A program made the translations under genes and the position numbers. DNA of 64,000 nt from JALYUS01 sp038231255. Its GTDB lineage: Bacteria; Chloroflexota; Chloroflexia; Thermomicrobiales; JALYUS01. Positions 54,100-61,913 of the stretch are shown here, one piece after another. Location: the NCBI GenBank assembly GCA_038231255.1, contig JBBRLR010000009.1, positions 14,777 through 78,776 on the forward strand, written 5' to 3'. The notes under the pieces were generated by a model, which had not been told where the DNA came from, did no database searches, and saw nothing but the letters and a program-made list of their open reading frames with translations. Numbering within the stretch: the first letter of the stretch is position 1; every line of letters begins with the position of its first letter.

Positions 54100-54657
54100 C
54101 TATGCCCGCGCGGCAGCGTGATTCGCCGCTTCGTCAGCCAGTTCCTTGTTGCGACGGCGGCCGAAGTACGAGACCGGCTTGCCGCGCCGCGCCGCGACGC
54201 TCTCGACCGACTCCAACTCCTCCAACGCCTTCAAGGCGGCGCGGACGACGTTGACCGGGTTCGTGCTGCCGATTGTCTTCGTCAACACGTCATGGATGCC
54301 CGCCGCTTCCATAACGGCACGCACACCGCCACCCGCGATGACGCCCGTACCGGGGCGCGCAGGGCGCAGCAGCACGCGCGACGCGCCGTACGTCACCTGA
54401 ATGTCGTGCGGGATCGTCGTCCCTTCGAGATTCACCTTGATGATGCGCTTCTTCGCATCCTCGACGCCCTTGCGAATGGACTCCGGAACTTCACCGGCCT
54501 TGCCCATCCCCGCGCCGACGTGGCCCTTGCCGTCGCCGACGACGACGACCGAGGAGAAGTTGAAGCGCCGCCCGCCCCGCTGCACTTTCGCGACGCGGTT
54601 GATCTGCACGACGCGCTCTTCAAGGTCTCCCACTGTTGCCGGATCAATCCGTGCCAT
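54100..54657 (-). CDS. rpsE: 30S ribosomal protein S5
   Basis: S5 (uS5), 185 aa, a fidelity protein near the mRNA entry site. It has LEERVVQINRVAKVQRGGRRFNFSSVVVVGDG, GHVGAGMGKAGEVPESIRKG, the dsRBD-like N-domain, and the C-terminal GTGVIAGGGVRAVMEAAGIHDVLTKTIGS. Known resistance and ram positions cannot be judged without an alignment. It sits between rplR and rpmD. Confidence 0.97.
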   Translation of the reverse strand: MARIDPATVGDLEERVVQINRVAKVQRGGRRFNFSSVVVVGDGKGHVGAGMGKAGEVPESIRKGVEDAKKRIIKVNLEGTTIPHDIQVTYGASRVLLRPARPGTGVIAGGGVRAVMEAAGIHDVLTKTIGSTNPVNVVRAALKALEELESVESVAARRGKPVSYFGRRRNKELADEAANHAAARA

Positions 54658-54674
54658 GAATGATGTGCCTCCCC

Positions 54675-55058
54675 TTAGAAGTCAAGCCCGCTCTCCCGAG
54701 CGGCATCCGCAAGCGCCTGGACGCGACCATGATACAGAAAGCCGCCACGGTCGAAGACGACCTTCGTGATCCCTGCGGCCTTTGCGCGCTCCGCGATCAG
54801 ACGACCGACAAGTTTCGCTTTGTCCGTCTTCGTTTGGTCGTCGCTCACTTGCTGCCGAACCGCCGGTTCCGCCGACCCCGCCGCAACGAGCGTGTGACCG
54901 CGCTCGTCGTCAATCACTTGCGCATAAATGTGCTGGCTGGACCGGAAAACATTCAATCGCGGCCGCAGCGGCGTTCCGGAAACCTTCGCGCGGACTCGCT
55001 TATGCCGCTTCTGACGCAGCGTCAGCGCCTTGCGCACTTTCAGTCGTTGCATGGGCAT
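54675..55058 (-). CDS. rplR: 50S ribosomal protein L18
   Basis: L18 (uL18), 127 aa, binds 5S rRNA. It has the basic N-terminus RLKVRKALTLRQKRHKRVRAKVSGTPLRPRLNVFRSSQHIYAQVIDDERGHTLV, and the C-terminal GRLIAERAKAAGITKVVFDRGGFLYHGRVQALADAARESGL. ATG 55058 has AGGAGGGG upstream. A heptad inverted repeat separates it from rplF. Confidence 0.97.
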   Translation of the reverse strand: MPMQRLKVRKALTLRQKRHKRVRAKVSGTPLRPRLNVFRSSQHIYAQVIDDERGHTLVAAGSAEPAVRQQVSDDQTKTDKAKLVGRLIAERAKAAGITKVVFDRGGFLYHGRVQALADAARESGLDF

Positions 55059-55111
55059 AAAATCGCCCCTCCTTCATTCCGCGCCCGACATCGCGGGCCG
55101 GTGCCAGGTGA

Positions 55112-55164
55112 AGGACTCAGGACTAAGTATGACGAGTTCCACTTAGTCCCAAGTCCTGAGTCCT
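55112..55164. repeat. Heptad inverted repeat (units AGGACTC-like) between rplF and rplR
   Basis: The left arm aggactc-aggacta-agt (55112-55128) and the right arm acttagt-cccaagt-cctgagt-cct (55141-55164) are inverted, each of 7-bp units, loop 12 nt. The right arm touches the rplF stop codon (55163-55165). Confidence 0.75.
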
Positions 55165-55711
55165 ATTTCTTCGCTGTCTTACCGGTCTTGCCGGCCTTGC
55201 GACGGGTCCATTCGCCGAGGTACTTGATGCCCTTGTCCTTATACGGCTCGCGCGGGCGAACCTTACGGATGCGCGCCGCTAGATCGCCGACATCTTCCTT
55301 GTTATTGCCGATCACGGCGACGCGCAGTGGCGTGTCCACCGCAAACGCAATACCCTCCGGCGGGCTAAATCGCACCGGGTGCGAGTAGCCGACGGTCAGG
55401 ACAAGGTCCTTGCCGTCCATCGCGGCACGATAGCCGACGCCGTTAATTTCCAGCTCCTTGCGGAAACCGGTCGTCACGCCCTCGACCATGTTGGCAACGA
55501 GCGTGCGGGTCAGGCCGTGCAACTCGCGCTGGACACGCGCCTCGCTCGGCCGCTTAACATGCAGCACGCCGTCCTCGCGCTCGAGAATCATTGAGGCCGG
55601 GATCGTGCGGCTCAGTTCGCCGCGCGGGCCTTTGACCGTGATCGCGCCGCCCTCGTGGTCGAGAGTGACACCGGCCGGGATCGGGATCGGTCGAATACCG
55701 ATGCGGGACAT
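55163..55711 (-). CDS. rplF: 50S ribosomal protein L6
   Basis: L6 (uL6), 182 aa, near the factor-binding region of the 50S subunit. It has SRIGIRPIPIPAGVTLDHEGGAITVKGPRGELSR, GLTRTLVANMVEGVTTGF, and the signature PEGIAFAV, with RKVRPREPYKDKGIKYLGE at the end plus a lysine tail. It comes after rpsH and before rplR. The stop codon lies in the arm of a heptad repeat. Confidence 0.97.
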   Translation of the reverse strand: MSRIGIRPIPIPAGVTLDHEGGAITVKGPRGELSRTIPASMILEREDGVLHVKRPSEARVQRELHGLTRTLVANMVEGVTTGFRKELEINGVGYRAAMDGKDLVLTVGYSHPVRFSPPEGIAFAVDTPLRVAVIGNNKEDVGDLAARIRKVRPREPYKDKGIKYLGEWTRRKAGKTGKTAKK

Positions 55712-55722
55712 CGCAACTCCTC

Positions 55723-56121
55723 CTAGGAAACCGTGCAGAGCAGTTCGCCGCCGACGCCGCGCCGGTACGCGTCGCGGCCCGTCATCACGCCCTGCGAGGT
55801 CGTAACGATGGCGACGCCAAGCCCGTTGCGAACGCGCTCGATAGCGCCACGTTGCCGGTAGATGCGCAGGCCAGGCTTGGAGATCCGCTTGATCTCCTGG
55901 ATGACATGCTTCTTCGTGTCGTCGTACTTCAATCGAACTGTCAACTGATTCTGCGGCTTCTGCTCCGTGACACGGTAACCCTCGATGAAGCCTTCCTCGC
56001 GCAGGATACGGGCGATTTCCACCAGCACCTTGGTCGAAGGCATTATGACTTCCGCGTGCCGCATCATGCCGGCATTGCGGATTCGGGTCAGCATGTCGCT
56101 GATTGGGTCATTGACGCTCAT
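55723..56121 (-). CDS. rpsH: 30S ribosomal protein S8
   Basis: S8 (uS8), 132 aa, binds the central domain of 16S rRNA and in E. coli regulates the spc operon. It starts MSVNDPISDMLTRIRNAGMMRHAEVIMPSTKV and ends with RNGLGVAIVTTSQGVMTGRDAYRRGVGGELLCTV, both typical. It lies 11 bp before rplF and 12 bp after rpsN. Confidence 0.97.
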   Translation of the reverse strand: MSVNDPISDMLTRIRNAGMMRHAEVIMPSTKVLVEIARILREEGFIEGYRVTEQKPQNQLTVRLKYDDTKKHVIQEIKRISKPGLRIYRQRGAIERVRNGLGVAIVTTSQGVMTGRDAYRRGVGGELLCTVS

Positions 56122-56133
56122 GCGTTCCCTCTC

Positions 56134-56319
56134 TTACCACGATGACTTCGTGACGCCCGGCAGCTTGCCGTTGGACGCCATCTCGCGAAAACAGATGCGG
56201 CACATGCCGAACTTGCGCATGTACGCGCGGGAGCGGCCACAGAGTTTGCACCGGCTATAGCCGCGCACCCGGTATTTCGGCACGGCGTTCGCCTTGTTGA
56301 TGAGAGATTTCTTCGCCAT
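56134..56319 (-). CDS. rpsN: 30S ribosomal protein S14, type Z (zinc-binding)
   Basis: A 61-aa short S14 (uS14). It has the CxxC...CxxC zinc ribbon CKLCGRSRAYMRKFGMCRIC and ends FREMASNGKLPGVTKSSW. This form is common in Gram-positives and Chloroflexota and differs from the long zinc-free E. coli type. It lies between rplE and rpsH. Confidence 0.97.
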   Translation of the reverse strand: MAKKSLINKANAVPKYRVRGYSRCKLCGRSRAYMRKFGMCRICFREMASNGKLPGVTKSSW

Positions 56320-56328
56320 TCGTGCTCC

Positions 56329-56949
56329 TTATGACGCGATGCGCTGAACGCCGCCGACCTGCCCTTGCGGGCGGGTATACGGCATGCCCAGCATTTCGAG
56401 CAGACGGCGCCCTTCGGCATCGTTGCGCGCCGACGTGACGAACGAGATTTCCATCCCCCGCACGCGGTCAATTTTGTCATACTCGATCTCCGGGAAGATC
56501 AACTGCTCCTTGAGGCCGAGGGTGTAGTTACCGTGCCCATCGAATGCATCGGGCGACAATCCGCGAAAGTCACGAACACGAGGGAGCGCGATGTTGAAGA
56601 GCCGGTCAATGAACTCGTACATCCGCGCGCCGCGTAGCGTCACCATCACGCCGATCGGCATGCCCTGGCGAATCTTGAACTGCGCGATGGAGCGCTTCGC
56701 CCGTGTCACGACGGGCTTCTGGCCGGTGATCGTCTGGAGATCGCCGACGGCGTTGTCGAGCGACTTTGCATTGCCAACCGCCTCGCCCATGCCGATGTTG
56801 ATGACGACCTTTTGAATCTTCGGCACCTGCATCAGGTTCTTGTACCCGAACTGCTCGGTGAGCGCAGGCGCGGCAACCTCGTCGAATTGCTTGCGGAGGC
56901 GCGGGACGGGGCGCGGCTCCGCGCTCTGGGTTTGTGCTTCTGCAGCCAT
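56329..56949 (-). CDS. rplE: 50S ribosomal protein L5
   Basis: L5 (uL5), 206 aa, binds 5S rRNA and P-site tRNA. Conserved parts are VVINIGMGEAVGNAKSLDNAVGDLQTITGQKPVVTRAKRSIAQFKIRQGMPIG, LRGARMYEFIDRLFNIALPRVRDFRGL and the end of the domain GMEISFVTSARNDAEGRRLLEMLGMPY. About 15-20 disordered residues are added at each terminus relative to E. coli. Confidence 0.97.
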   Translation of the reverse strand: MAAEAQTQSAEPRPVPRLRKQFDEVAAPALTEQFGYKNLMQVPKIQKVVINIGMGEAVGNAKSLDNAVGDLQTITGQKPVVTRAKRSIAQFKIRQGMPIGVMVTLRGARMYEFIDRLFNIALPRVRDFRGLSPDAFDGHGNYTLGLKEQLIFPEIEYDKIDRVRGMEISFVTSARNDAEGRRLLEMLGMPYTRPQGQVGGVQRIAS

Positions 56950-56961
56950 TGCTCAGTCTCC

Positions 56962-57327
56962 CTACCGCTCATCCACGACGGCTTCGATCGTGATGTCTTC
57001 ACGCTTCGTCACCTTGCCGTCTTTATCCTTCTCTTCATGGACGTAGTATCGGACGTTCTTGCCGTTGTCGTCCTGCTTGACATGGACGCGAACGCCCTTG
57101 TTCGCGCGCGGGGACCAAAACATCACGTTCGATACATGCAGCGGCGCTTCCATCTCGATGATGCCCGCCTGCCGCGCCCGTCCACGCGCACGGTGCCGCT
57201 TGACGATATTCACGCCCTCGATAATCACCCGATCTTTATCGGGGATCGCGACGCGCACGCGACCGCGCTGCCCTTTGTTCCTACCCGAAATGACGATGAC
57301 CTCATCGCCACGACGTATCTTCCGCAT
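56962..57327 (-). CDS. rplX: 50S ribosomal protein L24
   Basis: L24 (uL24), 121 aa, an assembly initiator. It carries the KOW motif MRKIRRGDEVIVISGRNKGQRGRVRVAIPDKDRVIIEGVNIVKRH. PLHVSNVMFWSPRANKGVRV and a charged C-terminal half (about 25 aa beyond the E. coli length) follow. It starts 9 bp after rplN. Confidence 0.96.
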   Translation of the reverse strand: MRKIRRGDEVIVISGRNKGQRGRVRVAIPDKDRVIIEGVNIVKRHRARGRARQAGIIEMEAPLHVSNVMFWSPRANKGVRVHVKQDDNGKNVRYYVHEEKDKDGKVTKREDITIEAVVDER

Positions 57328-57336
57328 CGCTTCCTC

Positions 57337-57705
57337 CTACAGCACTTCCGGCGCAAGCGACGCAATGCGCAGGTAGCCCGCTTCACGGATTTCCCGAGCG
57401 ACGGGGCCGAAGACGCGCGTGCCGCGCGGGTTCCCCTGCGGATTGATCAGCACCGCCGCATTGTCATCGAACCGGATGGACGAACCGTCCGGCCGGTTGT
57501 ATTCCTTCGCCGTCCGCACGATCACCGCGCGCACGACATCACCCTTTTTGACGCCCGCACCGGGCTGGGCCTGCTTGACGGTGCCGATGATCACATCACC
57601 GACCCCACCGTACTTGACGTGCGAGCCACCGAGGACGCGAATGCAGAGAATCTCGCGCGCCCCTGTATTGTCCGTCACGCGCAATCGCGATTCTGGCTGA
57701 ATCAT
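57337..57705 (-). CDS. rplN: 50S ribosomal protein L14
   Basis: L14 (uL14), 122 aa. It starts MIQPESRLRVTDNTGAREILCIRVLGG and contains GDVIIGTVKQAQPGAGVKKGDVVRAVIVRT, FDDNAAVLINPQGNPRGTRVFGPVAREIR, covering the whole family without insertions. It lies between rpsQ and rplX. Confidence 0.97.
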   Translation of the reverse strand: MIQPESRLRVTDNTGAREILCIRVLGGSHVKYGGVGDVIIGTVKQAQPGAGVKKGDVVRAVIVRTAKEYNRPDGSSIRFDDNAAVLINPQGNPRGTRVFGPVAREIREAGYLRIASLAPEVL

Positions 57706-57720
57706 CCGTCGTTACCTCCG

Positions 57721-58023
57721 TCAGTCCTGCGACGCCGCGTGCAGGATCTCGCGAACGATCCAGCGCTTTTCTTTGCTCAACGGGCGCGTCTCTTCGATCC
57801 GGACCCGGTCGCCCGCCTTGCAGGTGTTCTGCTCATCGTGCGCCTTGAACTTGTGCGTGCGCCGCATCGCCTTCTGATAGATGCGATGCCGCACCGTGAA
57901 GTCCACCGCCACGACGACCGTCTTGTCCATCTTGTCTGAGACGACCCGGCCTACTTTCGTCAGCCGAGCCGGTCGCCCTGACTGACTGGCGGCCGACGCC
58001 GCATCGTTCTGTTCCGCCACCAT
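57721..58023 (-). CDS. rpsQ: 30S ribosomal protein S17
   Basis: S17 (uS17), 100 aa, an OB-fold 16S rRNA binder. GRVVSDKMDKTVVVAVDFTVRHRIYQKAMRRTHKFKAHDE and GDRVRIEETRPLSKEKRWIVREIL are diagnostic. ATG 58023 has GAGGAG at 6 nt; the frame opens 13 codons further. About 20 disordered residues precede the fold. Confidence 0.96.
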   Translation of the reverse strand: MVAEQNDAASAASQSGRPARLTKVGRVVSDKMDKTVVVAVDFTVRHRIYQKAMRRTHKFKAHDEQNTCKAGDRVRIEETRPLSKEKRWIVREILHAASQD

Positions 58024-58126
58024 CCGCTGCTCCTCATCGTGCAGGCAGTACGCGGTAGACAATAGATCGTCGAAGCAGGAACGCCTCGTCTTTTCTACTC
58101 CCTACGGTCTACATGCCTACAATTTA

Positions 58127-58345
58127 TTACTCTCCCAGCGCTTGCTGGAACGATTCCGCAATCTCTCGCTCGCGCAGGATCGTATTGATCCGCGCGATGT
58201 CGCGCTTAACCGAACGAATTTGTGCATGGTTCGTCTGCTGATTCGTCGCGATCGCGAACCGCATGCGCATCGTCTCTTCCTTCAGGGCATTGCGCCGCTC
58301 GACCAAATTACTGTCGGTCAACGCGCGCACTTCATCAACTTTCAT
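58127..58345 (-). CDS. rpmC: 50S ribosomal protein L29
   Basis: L29 (uL29), 72 aa, at the tunnel exit. It is an all-helical protein: MKVDEVRALTDSNLVERRNALKEETMRMRFAIATNQQTN, then SVKRDIARINTILREREI. Its ATG overlaps the rplP stop by one base (TGATG). The spacer to rpsQ is about 100 bp, longer than most here, and contains a weak inverted pair gtagac/gtctac. Confidence 0.95.
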   Translation of the reverse strand: MKVDEVRALTDSNLVERRNALKEETMRMRFAIATNQQTNHAQIRSVKRDIARINTILREREIAESFQQALGE

Positions 58346-58953
58346 CAGTCATTACCCTCTTCGCCGTGGTGCTTGTGCGACCCGGCATCCGCGCCTTCCT
58401 CGGTGGTCGGCACATCGGCCGCGTTCTCAGCGCCGTCCTCGATTTCCGATCCCTGCTCCATGTCGTCCGGCAAGGTACCTTCGGCCGCCATCTGGGCACG
58501 CATTTCGGCCTTCCTGCCAAGTTCGATGGTTTCGCCCTCGGCGAAGACGCGCGCGACGACCTTCGTGCCCATCGGGAATTTGTGCCCGGCGAGTTTCAGC
58601 GCTTCCTTCGCTTGATCCTCCCGAACGCCACCGATCTCCATCAACATCCGGCCCCGCAGGACAACCGAGACCCAGTGATCCGGCGCGCCCTTGCCGGACC
58701 CCATGCGGGTTTCGGCCGGCTTCTTCGTCACGGACTTATCCGGGAAGACGCGAATCCAGTACTTTCCACCACGGCGCGTGTAGCGCGTAACGACGCGACG
58801 CGCCGACTCGAGTTGGTTGCCGGTCACCCAGGCATTTTCCGTGGCGACCAGCCCGTACTCGCCGAAGGCGACCGTCGTGCCACGATGCGCCTCGCCCTTG
58901 CGGCGACCGCGGTGTACACGGCGGAATTTTGTCCGTTTCGGTTGCAACAACAT
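58345..58953 (-). CDS. rplP: 50S ribosomal protein L16 with acidic C-terminal extension
   Basis: L16 (uL16) organises the A-site tRNA region of the 50S subunit. The first 140 or so residues are standard: MLLQPKRTKFRRVHRGRRKG, TVAFGEYGLVATENAWVTGNQLESARRVVTRYTRRGGK, VFPDKSVTKKPAETRMGSGKGAPDHWV. The protein is 202 aa, about 60 longer than usual. The extra part is Glu/Asp/Ala-rich (QGSEIEDGAENAADVP, ending HKHHGEEGND) and predicted disordered. It is coupled to rpmC. Confidence 0.96.
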   Translation of the reverse strand: MLLQPKRTKFRRVHRGRRKGEAHRGTTVAFGEYGLVATENAWVTGNQLESARRVVTRYTRRGGKYWIRVFPDKSVTKKPAETRMGSGKGAPDHWVSVVLRGRMLMEIGGVREDQAKEALKLAGHKFPMGTKVVARVFAEGETIELGRKAEMRAQMAAEGTLPDDMEQGSEIEDGAENAADVPTTEEGADAGSHKHHGEEGND

Positions 58954-58970
58954 GCTACGAACCCTTCCCG

Positions 58971-59642
58971 CTAGTCCGCCGCGAGTTCAGCGCCGCGCTG
59001 CTGCGCGGGCCGTCGCTCCGGGATTACATCACCCTTGTAAATCCAGACCTTGACACCGATCCGACCATACGTCGTGTGTGCGTGGACGACCGCATAGTCA
59101 ATGTTCGCGCGGAGTGTGTGCAATGGCACACGACCATCCTTCTCCGAGATCGTGCGGGACATTTCCGCACCGCCGAGGCGACCGCCAAGGCGAACCTTGA
59201 CGCCTTTCGCACCGCGCCGCATGGATTGCGACACCGCGTGCTTCATCGCGCGCCGGTAGGCGACGCGGCGGGTCAACTGATCCGCGATATTCTCCGCGAC
59301 CAGCCGCGCTTCGAGTTCCGGCGTCTTGATCTCCTCGATCTTCAGATGCACATCGCGCTTCATCGCCGCCTTGATCGTGTTCCGCAGCTTCTCGACGTTG
59401 CTGCCCTGCTTGCCAATCACGATGCCCGGCTTCGCTGTGTAGATCGTCACGTCCACCTTGTTGGCCGCGCGCTCGATATGGATGCGCGCAATGCCGGCAT
59501 TCGGCAGTTCCCGCATCACGAGACCCCGCAGCGCGATGTCCTCGTGCAACAGTTGCGTGTAGTTGCGCTCGGCGAACCAGCGGGAGTCCCAGTCGGTGAC
59601 GATCCCCAGCCGGAAGCCGATGGGATTTACCTTTCGTCCCAC
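58971..59642 (-). CDS. rpsC: 30S ribosomal protein S3
   Basis: S3 (uS3), 223 aa, at the mRNA entry tunnel. It starts at a GTG (GGGAGG 6 nt before) and reads MGRKVNPIGFRLGIVTDWDSRWFAERNYTQLLHEDI. The KH domain GIVIGKQGSNVEKLR follows, and the end region has GVKVRLGGRLGGAEMSRTI, GRVPLHTLRANIDYAVVHAHTTYG. Order rplV-rpsC-rplP is standard. Confidence 0.97.
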   Translation of the reverse strand: MGRKVNPIGFRLGIVTDWDSRWFAERNYTQLLHEDIALRGLVMRELPNAGIARIHIERAANKVDVTIYTAKPGIVIGKQGSNVEKLRNTIKAAMKRDVHLKIEEIKTPELEARLVAENIADQLTRRVAYRRAMKHAVSQSMRRGAKGVKVRLGGRLGGAEMSRTISEKDGRVPLHTLRANIDYAVVHAHTTYGRIGVKVWIYKGDVIPERRPAQQRGAELAAD

Positions 59643-59654
59643 AGAATACCTCCC

Positions 59655-60347
59655 TTACCTCTGATCCCGCCGCTCGCCGCCCTCATCACGCGGCTGTGCG
59701 AGGCCCGAATCGGCGATTTCCGTCGCCTGCGTCTCGGCCTGTGCGGCTTCGATCGAGGGCGGCGTGGTTTCAATGTTCTCGGCAGTCGAGGCCGCTTCGA
59801 GTTCCGCAGACGGCGTCTCGATCGTCGTTTCCGGCTCCGGCTTCGGCGGCAAGAGCTCGATCTTGCCGGGCGCTTCCGCCCGTGCCGGCACCCGTGCGCG
59901 GGAGACCGCAGGCGTCTGGCTCCGGCCCCGGCCTGTCGGATTCACGCCGCGTCGCGCCGGAGTGGCTGCGGTCCGCACGCCGCGCACCGGTCGGGGTCGC
60001 TCCTCGACGACGATCGTGATGTGGCTGAACCGCTTGAGGATCGGCCCCGGCCGCCCGCGTGACCGTGCGGTGAAGCGCTTCAACTTCATCCCCTCATCCG
60101 CGTAGGCGAGCGCGATGACCAGGTCTTCCGGGTCCATATCATTATTGTGCTCCGCGTTCGCGGAAGCGGAGCGGACGACCCGCGCGACCTCATTCGCCGC
60201 GCCCTGCGGCAGGAAGCGAAGGATCGCCAGCGCCTCATTGACCCGCTTGCCGCGCACCTGGTCAATGACCAGGCGCACCTTCTGCGGGGAGATGTGGACA
60301 TCCTTTGCCACCGCCCGCACGCGCGTTGTCGGCTGTACCGTTGCCAT
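59655..60347 (-). CDS. rplV: 50S ribosomal protein L22 with long C-terminal extension
   Basis: L22 (uL22) lines the peptide exit tunnel. Residues 1-115 are canonical: RVRAVAKDVHISPQKVRLVIDQVRGK, LPQGAANEVARVVRSASANAEHN, and the tunnel-loop region LKRFTARSRGRPGPILKRFSHITIVVEE. ATG 60347 gives 230 aa, roughly twice the usual length. The additional 115 residues run from basic Arg/Pro (RGVRTAATPARRG) to Glu/Thr/Ala-rich sequence and are probably disordered on the ribosome surface. Confidence 0.95.
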   Translation of the reverse strand: MATVQPTTRVRAVAKDVHISPQKVRLVIDQVRGKRVNEALAILRFLPQGAANEVARVVRSASANAEHNNDMDPEDLVIALAYADEGMKLKRFTARSRGRPGPILKRFSHITIVVEERPRPVRGVRTAATPARRGVNPTGRGRSQTPAVSRARVPARAEAPGKIELLPPKPEPETTIETPSAELEAASTAENIETTPPSIEAAQAETQATEIADSGLAQPRDEGGERRDQR

Positions 60348-60369
60348 TGCTGCGCCTTCTCCCTCTCCT

Positions 60370-60654
60370 TTAGCGCCGTCGCGACGCCTTATCGGCGTCC
60401 TTGCCATGGCCGCGGAAGAAGCGCGTCGGCGCGAACTCCCCCAGCTTGTGGCCAACCATATTTTCCGTGACGAAGATCGGTACATGGCGGCGACCGTCAT
60501 GTACCGCAATCGTATGCCCAATCATCTGCGGGAAGATCGTCGACGCCCGCGACCATGTGCGGATCGCTCGCCGCTCCCCGGTCGTGTTGAGCGTTTCAAC
60601 CTTCTTCAGCAGTTTGGCCTCGATAAACGGACCCTTTTTAGACGACCTCGACAC
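60370..60654 (-). CDS. rpsS: 30S ribosomal protein S19
   Basis: S19 (uS19), 94 aa, in the 30S head. It starts at a GTG with AAGGAG at 9 nt and reads MSRSSKKGPFIEAKLLKKVETLN. RRAIRTWSRASTIFPQMIGHTIAVHDGRRHVPIFVTENMVGHKLGEFAPTRFFRGH covers the entire family. A heptad inverted repeat fills the spacer to rplB. Confidence 0.97.
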   Translation of the reverse strand: MSRSSKKGPFIEAKLLKKVETLNTTGERRAIRTWSRASTIFPQMIGHTIAVHDGRRHVPIFVTENMVGHKLGEFAPTRFFRGHGKDADKASRRR

Positions 60655-60676
60655 CGATCTTCACTCCTTTTTGCGA

Positions 60677-60764
60677 GTAGTTAGTAGTCAGTAGTCAGTC
60701 AGAGGCGGAAGGTACTTCATGCTTCGTACGTCATGTATCTTTCCGACTACTGACTACTGACTAC
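60677..60764. repeat. Heptad inverted repeat (units GTAGTCA) between rpsS and rplB
   Basis: The left arm gtagtta-gtagtca-gtagtca-gtcaga and the right arm cgactac-tgactac-tgactac are inverted, each built of 7-bp units, with a loop of about 35 nt that itself contains tacttcatgc/gtacgtcatg dyads. It is the clearest member of the family. Confidence 0.85.
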
Positions 60765-60770
60765 TTTCCC

Positions 60771-61601
60771 TTACCGCCCCTTCGTGCGCCGCCGAACGAT
60801 CATTGGGTCGGTACGCTTGTTACGGCGCGTACGGTATCCAAGCGCGGGCTTGCCCCACGGCGTCTGTGGCTGACCACCAATCGGCGCCTTACCCTCACCA
60901 CCGCCATGTGGATGGTCGCGCGGGTTCATCACCGAGCCGCGCACCGTTGGCCGCTTGCCCTTCAGCCTGTTCCGGCCCGCCTTGCCGATCACGACATTCT
61001 CGTGGTCAATATTGCCGACCTGACCGAGCGTCGCGATGCAATCGAGCGAAATCAGCCGCGTCTCGCCGGAGGGCATCCGCACTTGCGCATACGCCTCCGA
61101 CTTCGCGACAACCGTCGCCGACACACCCGCCGACCGGACGAGCTGTCCGCCGCGGCCCGGCTTCATCTCGATATTGTGGATCGGCGTGCCCGGCGGCATC
61201 TCGCGCAGCGGCAGGCTATTACCGACGCGGATCGGCGAACCCGAACCAGATTGCACGGTCTGACCGACCTTCAAACCATTCGGCGCCAGGATGTACCGCT
61301 TCTCGCCATCGGCATACGAGACGAGCGCAATCCGGGCGGAGCGGTTCGGATCGTACTCAATCGTCGCAATCTTGCCGATGATACCGAACTTGTTGCGCTT
61401 GAAATCAATGATCCGATAGAGGCGGCGGCTGCCGCCACCCCGATGCCGGGTCGTGATATGGCCATGCACGTTGCGACCGCTGTGCTTCTTGAGCACCTCG
61501 GTGAGCGGCTTGTACGGCTCGTTCGTCGTCAACTCCTCGAAGGACGAGACGGTCATGCCGCGCCGACCGGGAGATGTTGGCTTGTATTTCTTGATCGCCA
61601 T
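60771..61601 (-). CDS. rplB: 50S ribosomal protein L2
   Basis: L2 (uL2), 276 aa, next to the peptidyl-transferase centre. It has KKYKPTSPGRRGMTVSSFEELTTNEPYKPL, GRNVHGHITTRHRGGGSRRLYRIIDFKRNK, and AGRNRLKGKRPTVRGSVMNPRDHPHGGGEGKAPIG with the catalytic-site His loop NPRDHPHGGG. Standard length and place. Confidence 0.98.
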   Translation of the reverse strand: MAIKKYKPTSPGRRGMTVSSFEELTTNEPYKPLTEVLKKHSGRNVHGHITTRHRGGGSRRLYRIIDFKRNKFGIIGKIATIEYDPNRSARIALVSYADGEKRYILAPNGLKVGQTVQSGSGSPIRVGNSLPLREMPPGTPIHNIEMKPGRGGQLVRSAGVSATVVAKSEAYAQVRMPSGETRLISLDCIATLGQVGNIDHENVVIGKAGRNRLKGKRPTVRGSVMNPRDHPHGGGEGKAPIGGQPQTPWGKPALGYRTRRNKRTDPMIVRRRTKGR

Positions 61602-61628
61602 CGAACGCTATTCCCTCCAGGTCGCGGG

Positions 61629-61913
61629 CTAAATACCCTCGAAGAACTCGATCGAATTCCCAGCTACCAACGTGACAATCGCCTTCTTGTAGCCGGATCG
61701 CTCGCCGAGCACCCGACCGCGACGGCGTACCTTTGCCGGTACATTCATCGTGTTGACCGCGCGCACCTTGACATTGAATGCGGTCTCAACGGCTTCCTTC
61801 ACCTGCGTCTTGTTCGCCCGCCGGTCCACGACGAACATGTACTGCCCGATTTCGCCAAGCCGCGTGTTCTTTTCCGTAATCACGGGGCGCCGCAGGACAT
61901 CCCAGACGTTCAT
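61629..61913 (-). CDS. rplW: 50S ribosomal protein L23
   Basis: L23 (uL23), 94 aa, the docking site for SRP and trigger factor at the tunnel exit. It has VWDVLRRPVITEKNTRL, MFVVDRRANKTQVKEAVETAFNVKVRAVNTMNVPAK, and GYKKAIVTLVAGNSIEFFEGI. Its ATG overlaps the rplD stop as ATGA. Confidence 0.97.
   Translation of the reverse strand: MNVWDVLRRPVITEKNTRLGEIGQYMFVVDRRANKTQVKEAVETAFNVKVRAVNTMNVPAKVRRRGRVLGERSGYKKAIVTLVAGNSIEFFEGI

Noticed and set aside
58041..58115. A further heptad repeat in the rpmC-rpsQ spacer
   Set aside because: Only a short gtagac/gtctac pair is inverted and no 7-bp period is visible.
60677..60764. Heptad repeats as a CRISPR array
   Set aside because: Units are 7 bp without spacers, arms are inverted, and no cas genes occur in the window.
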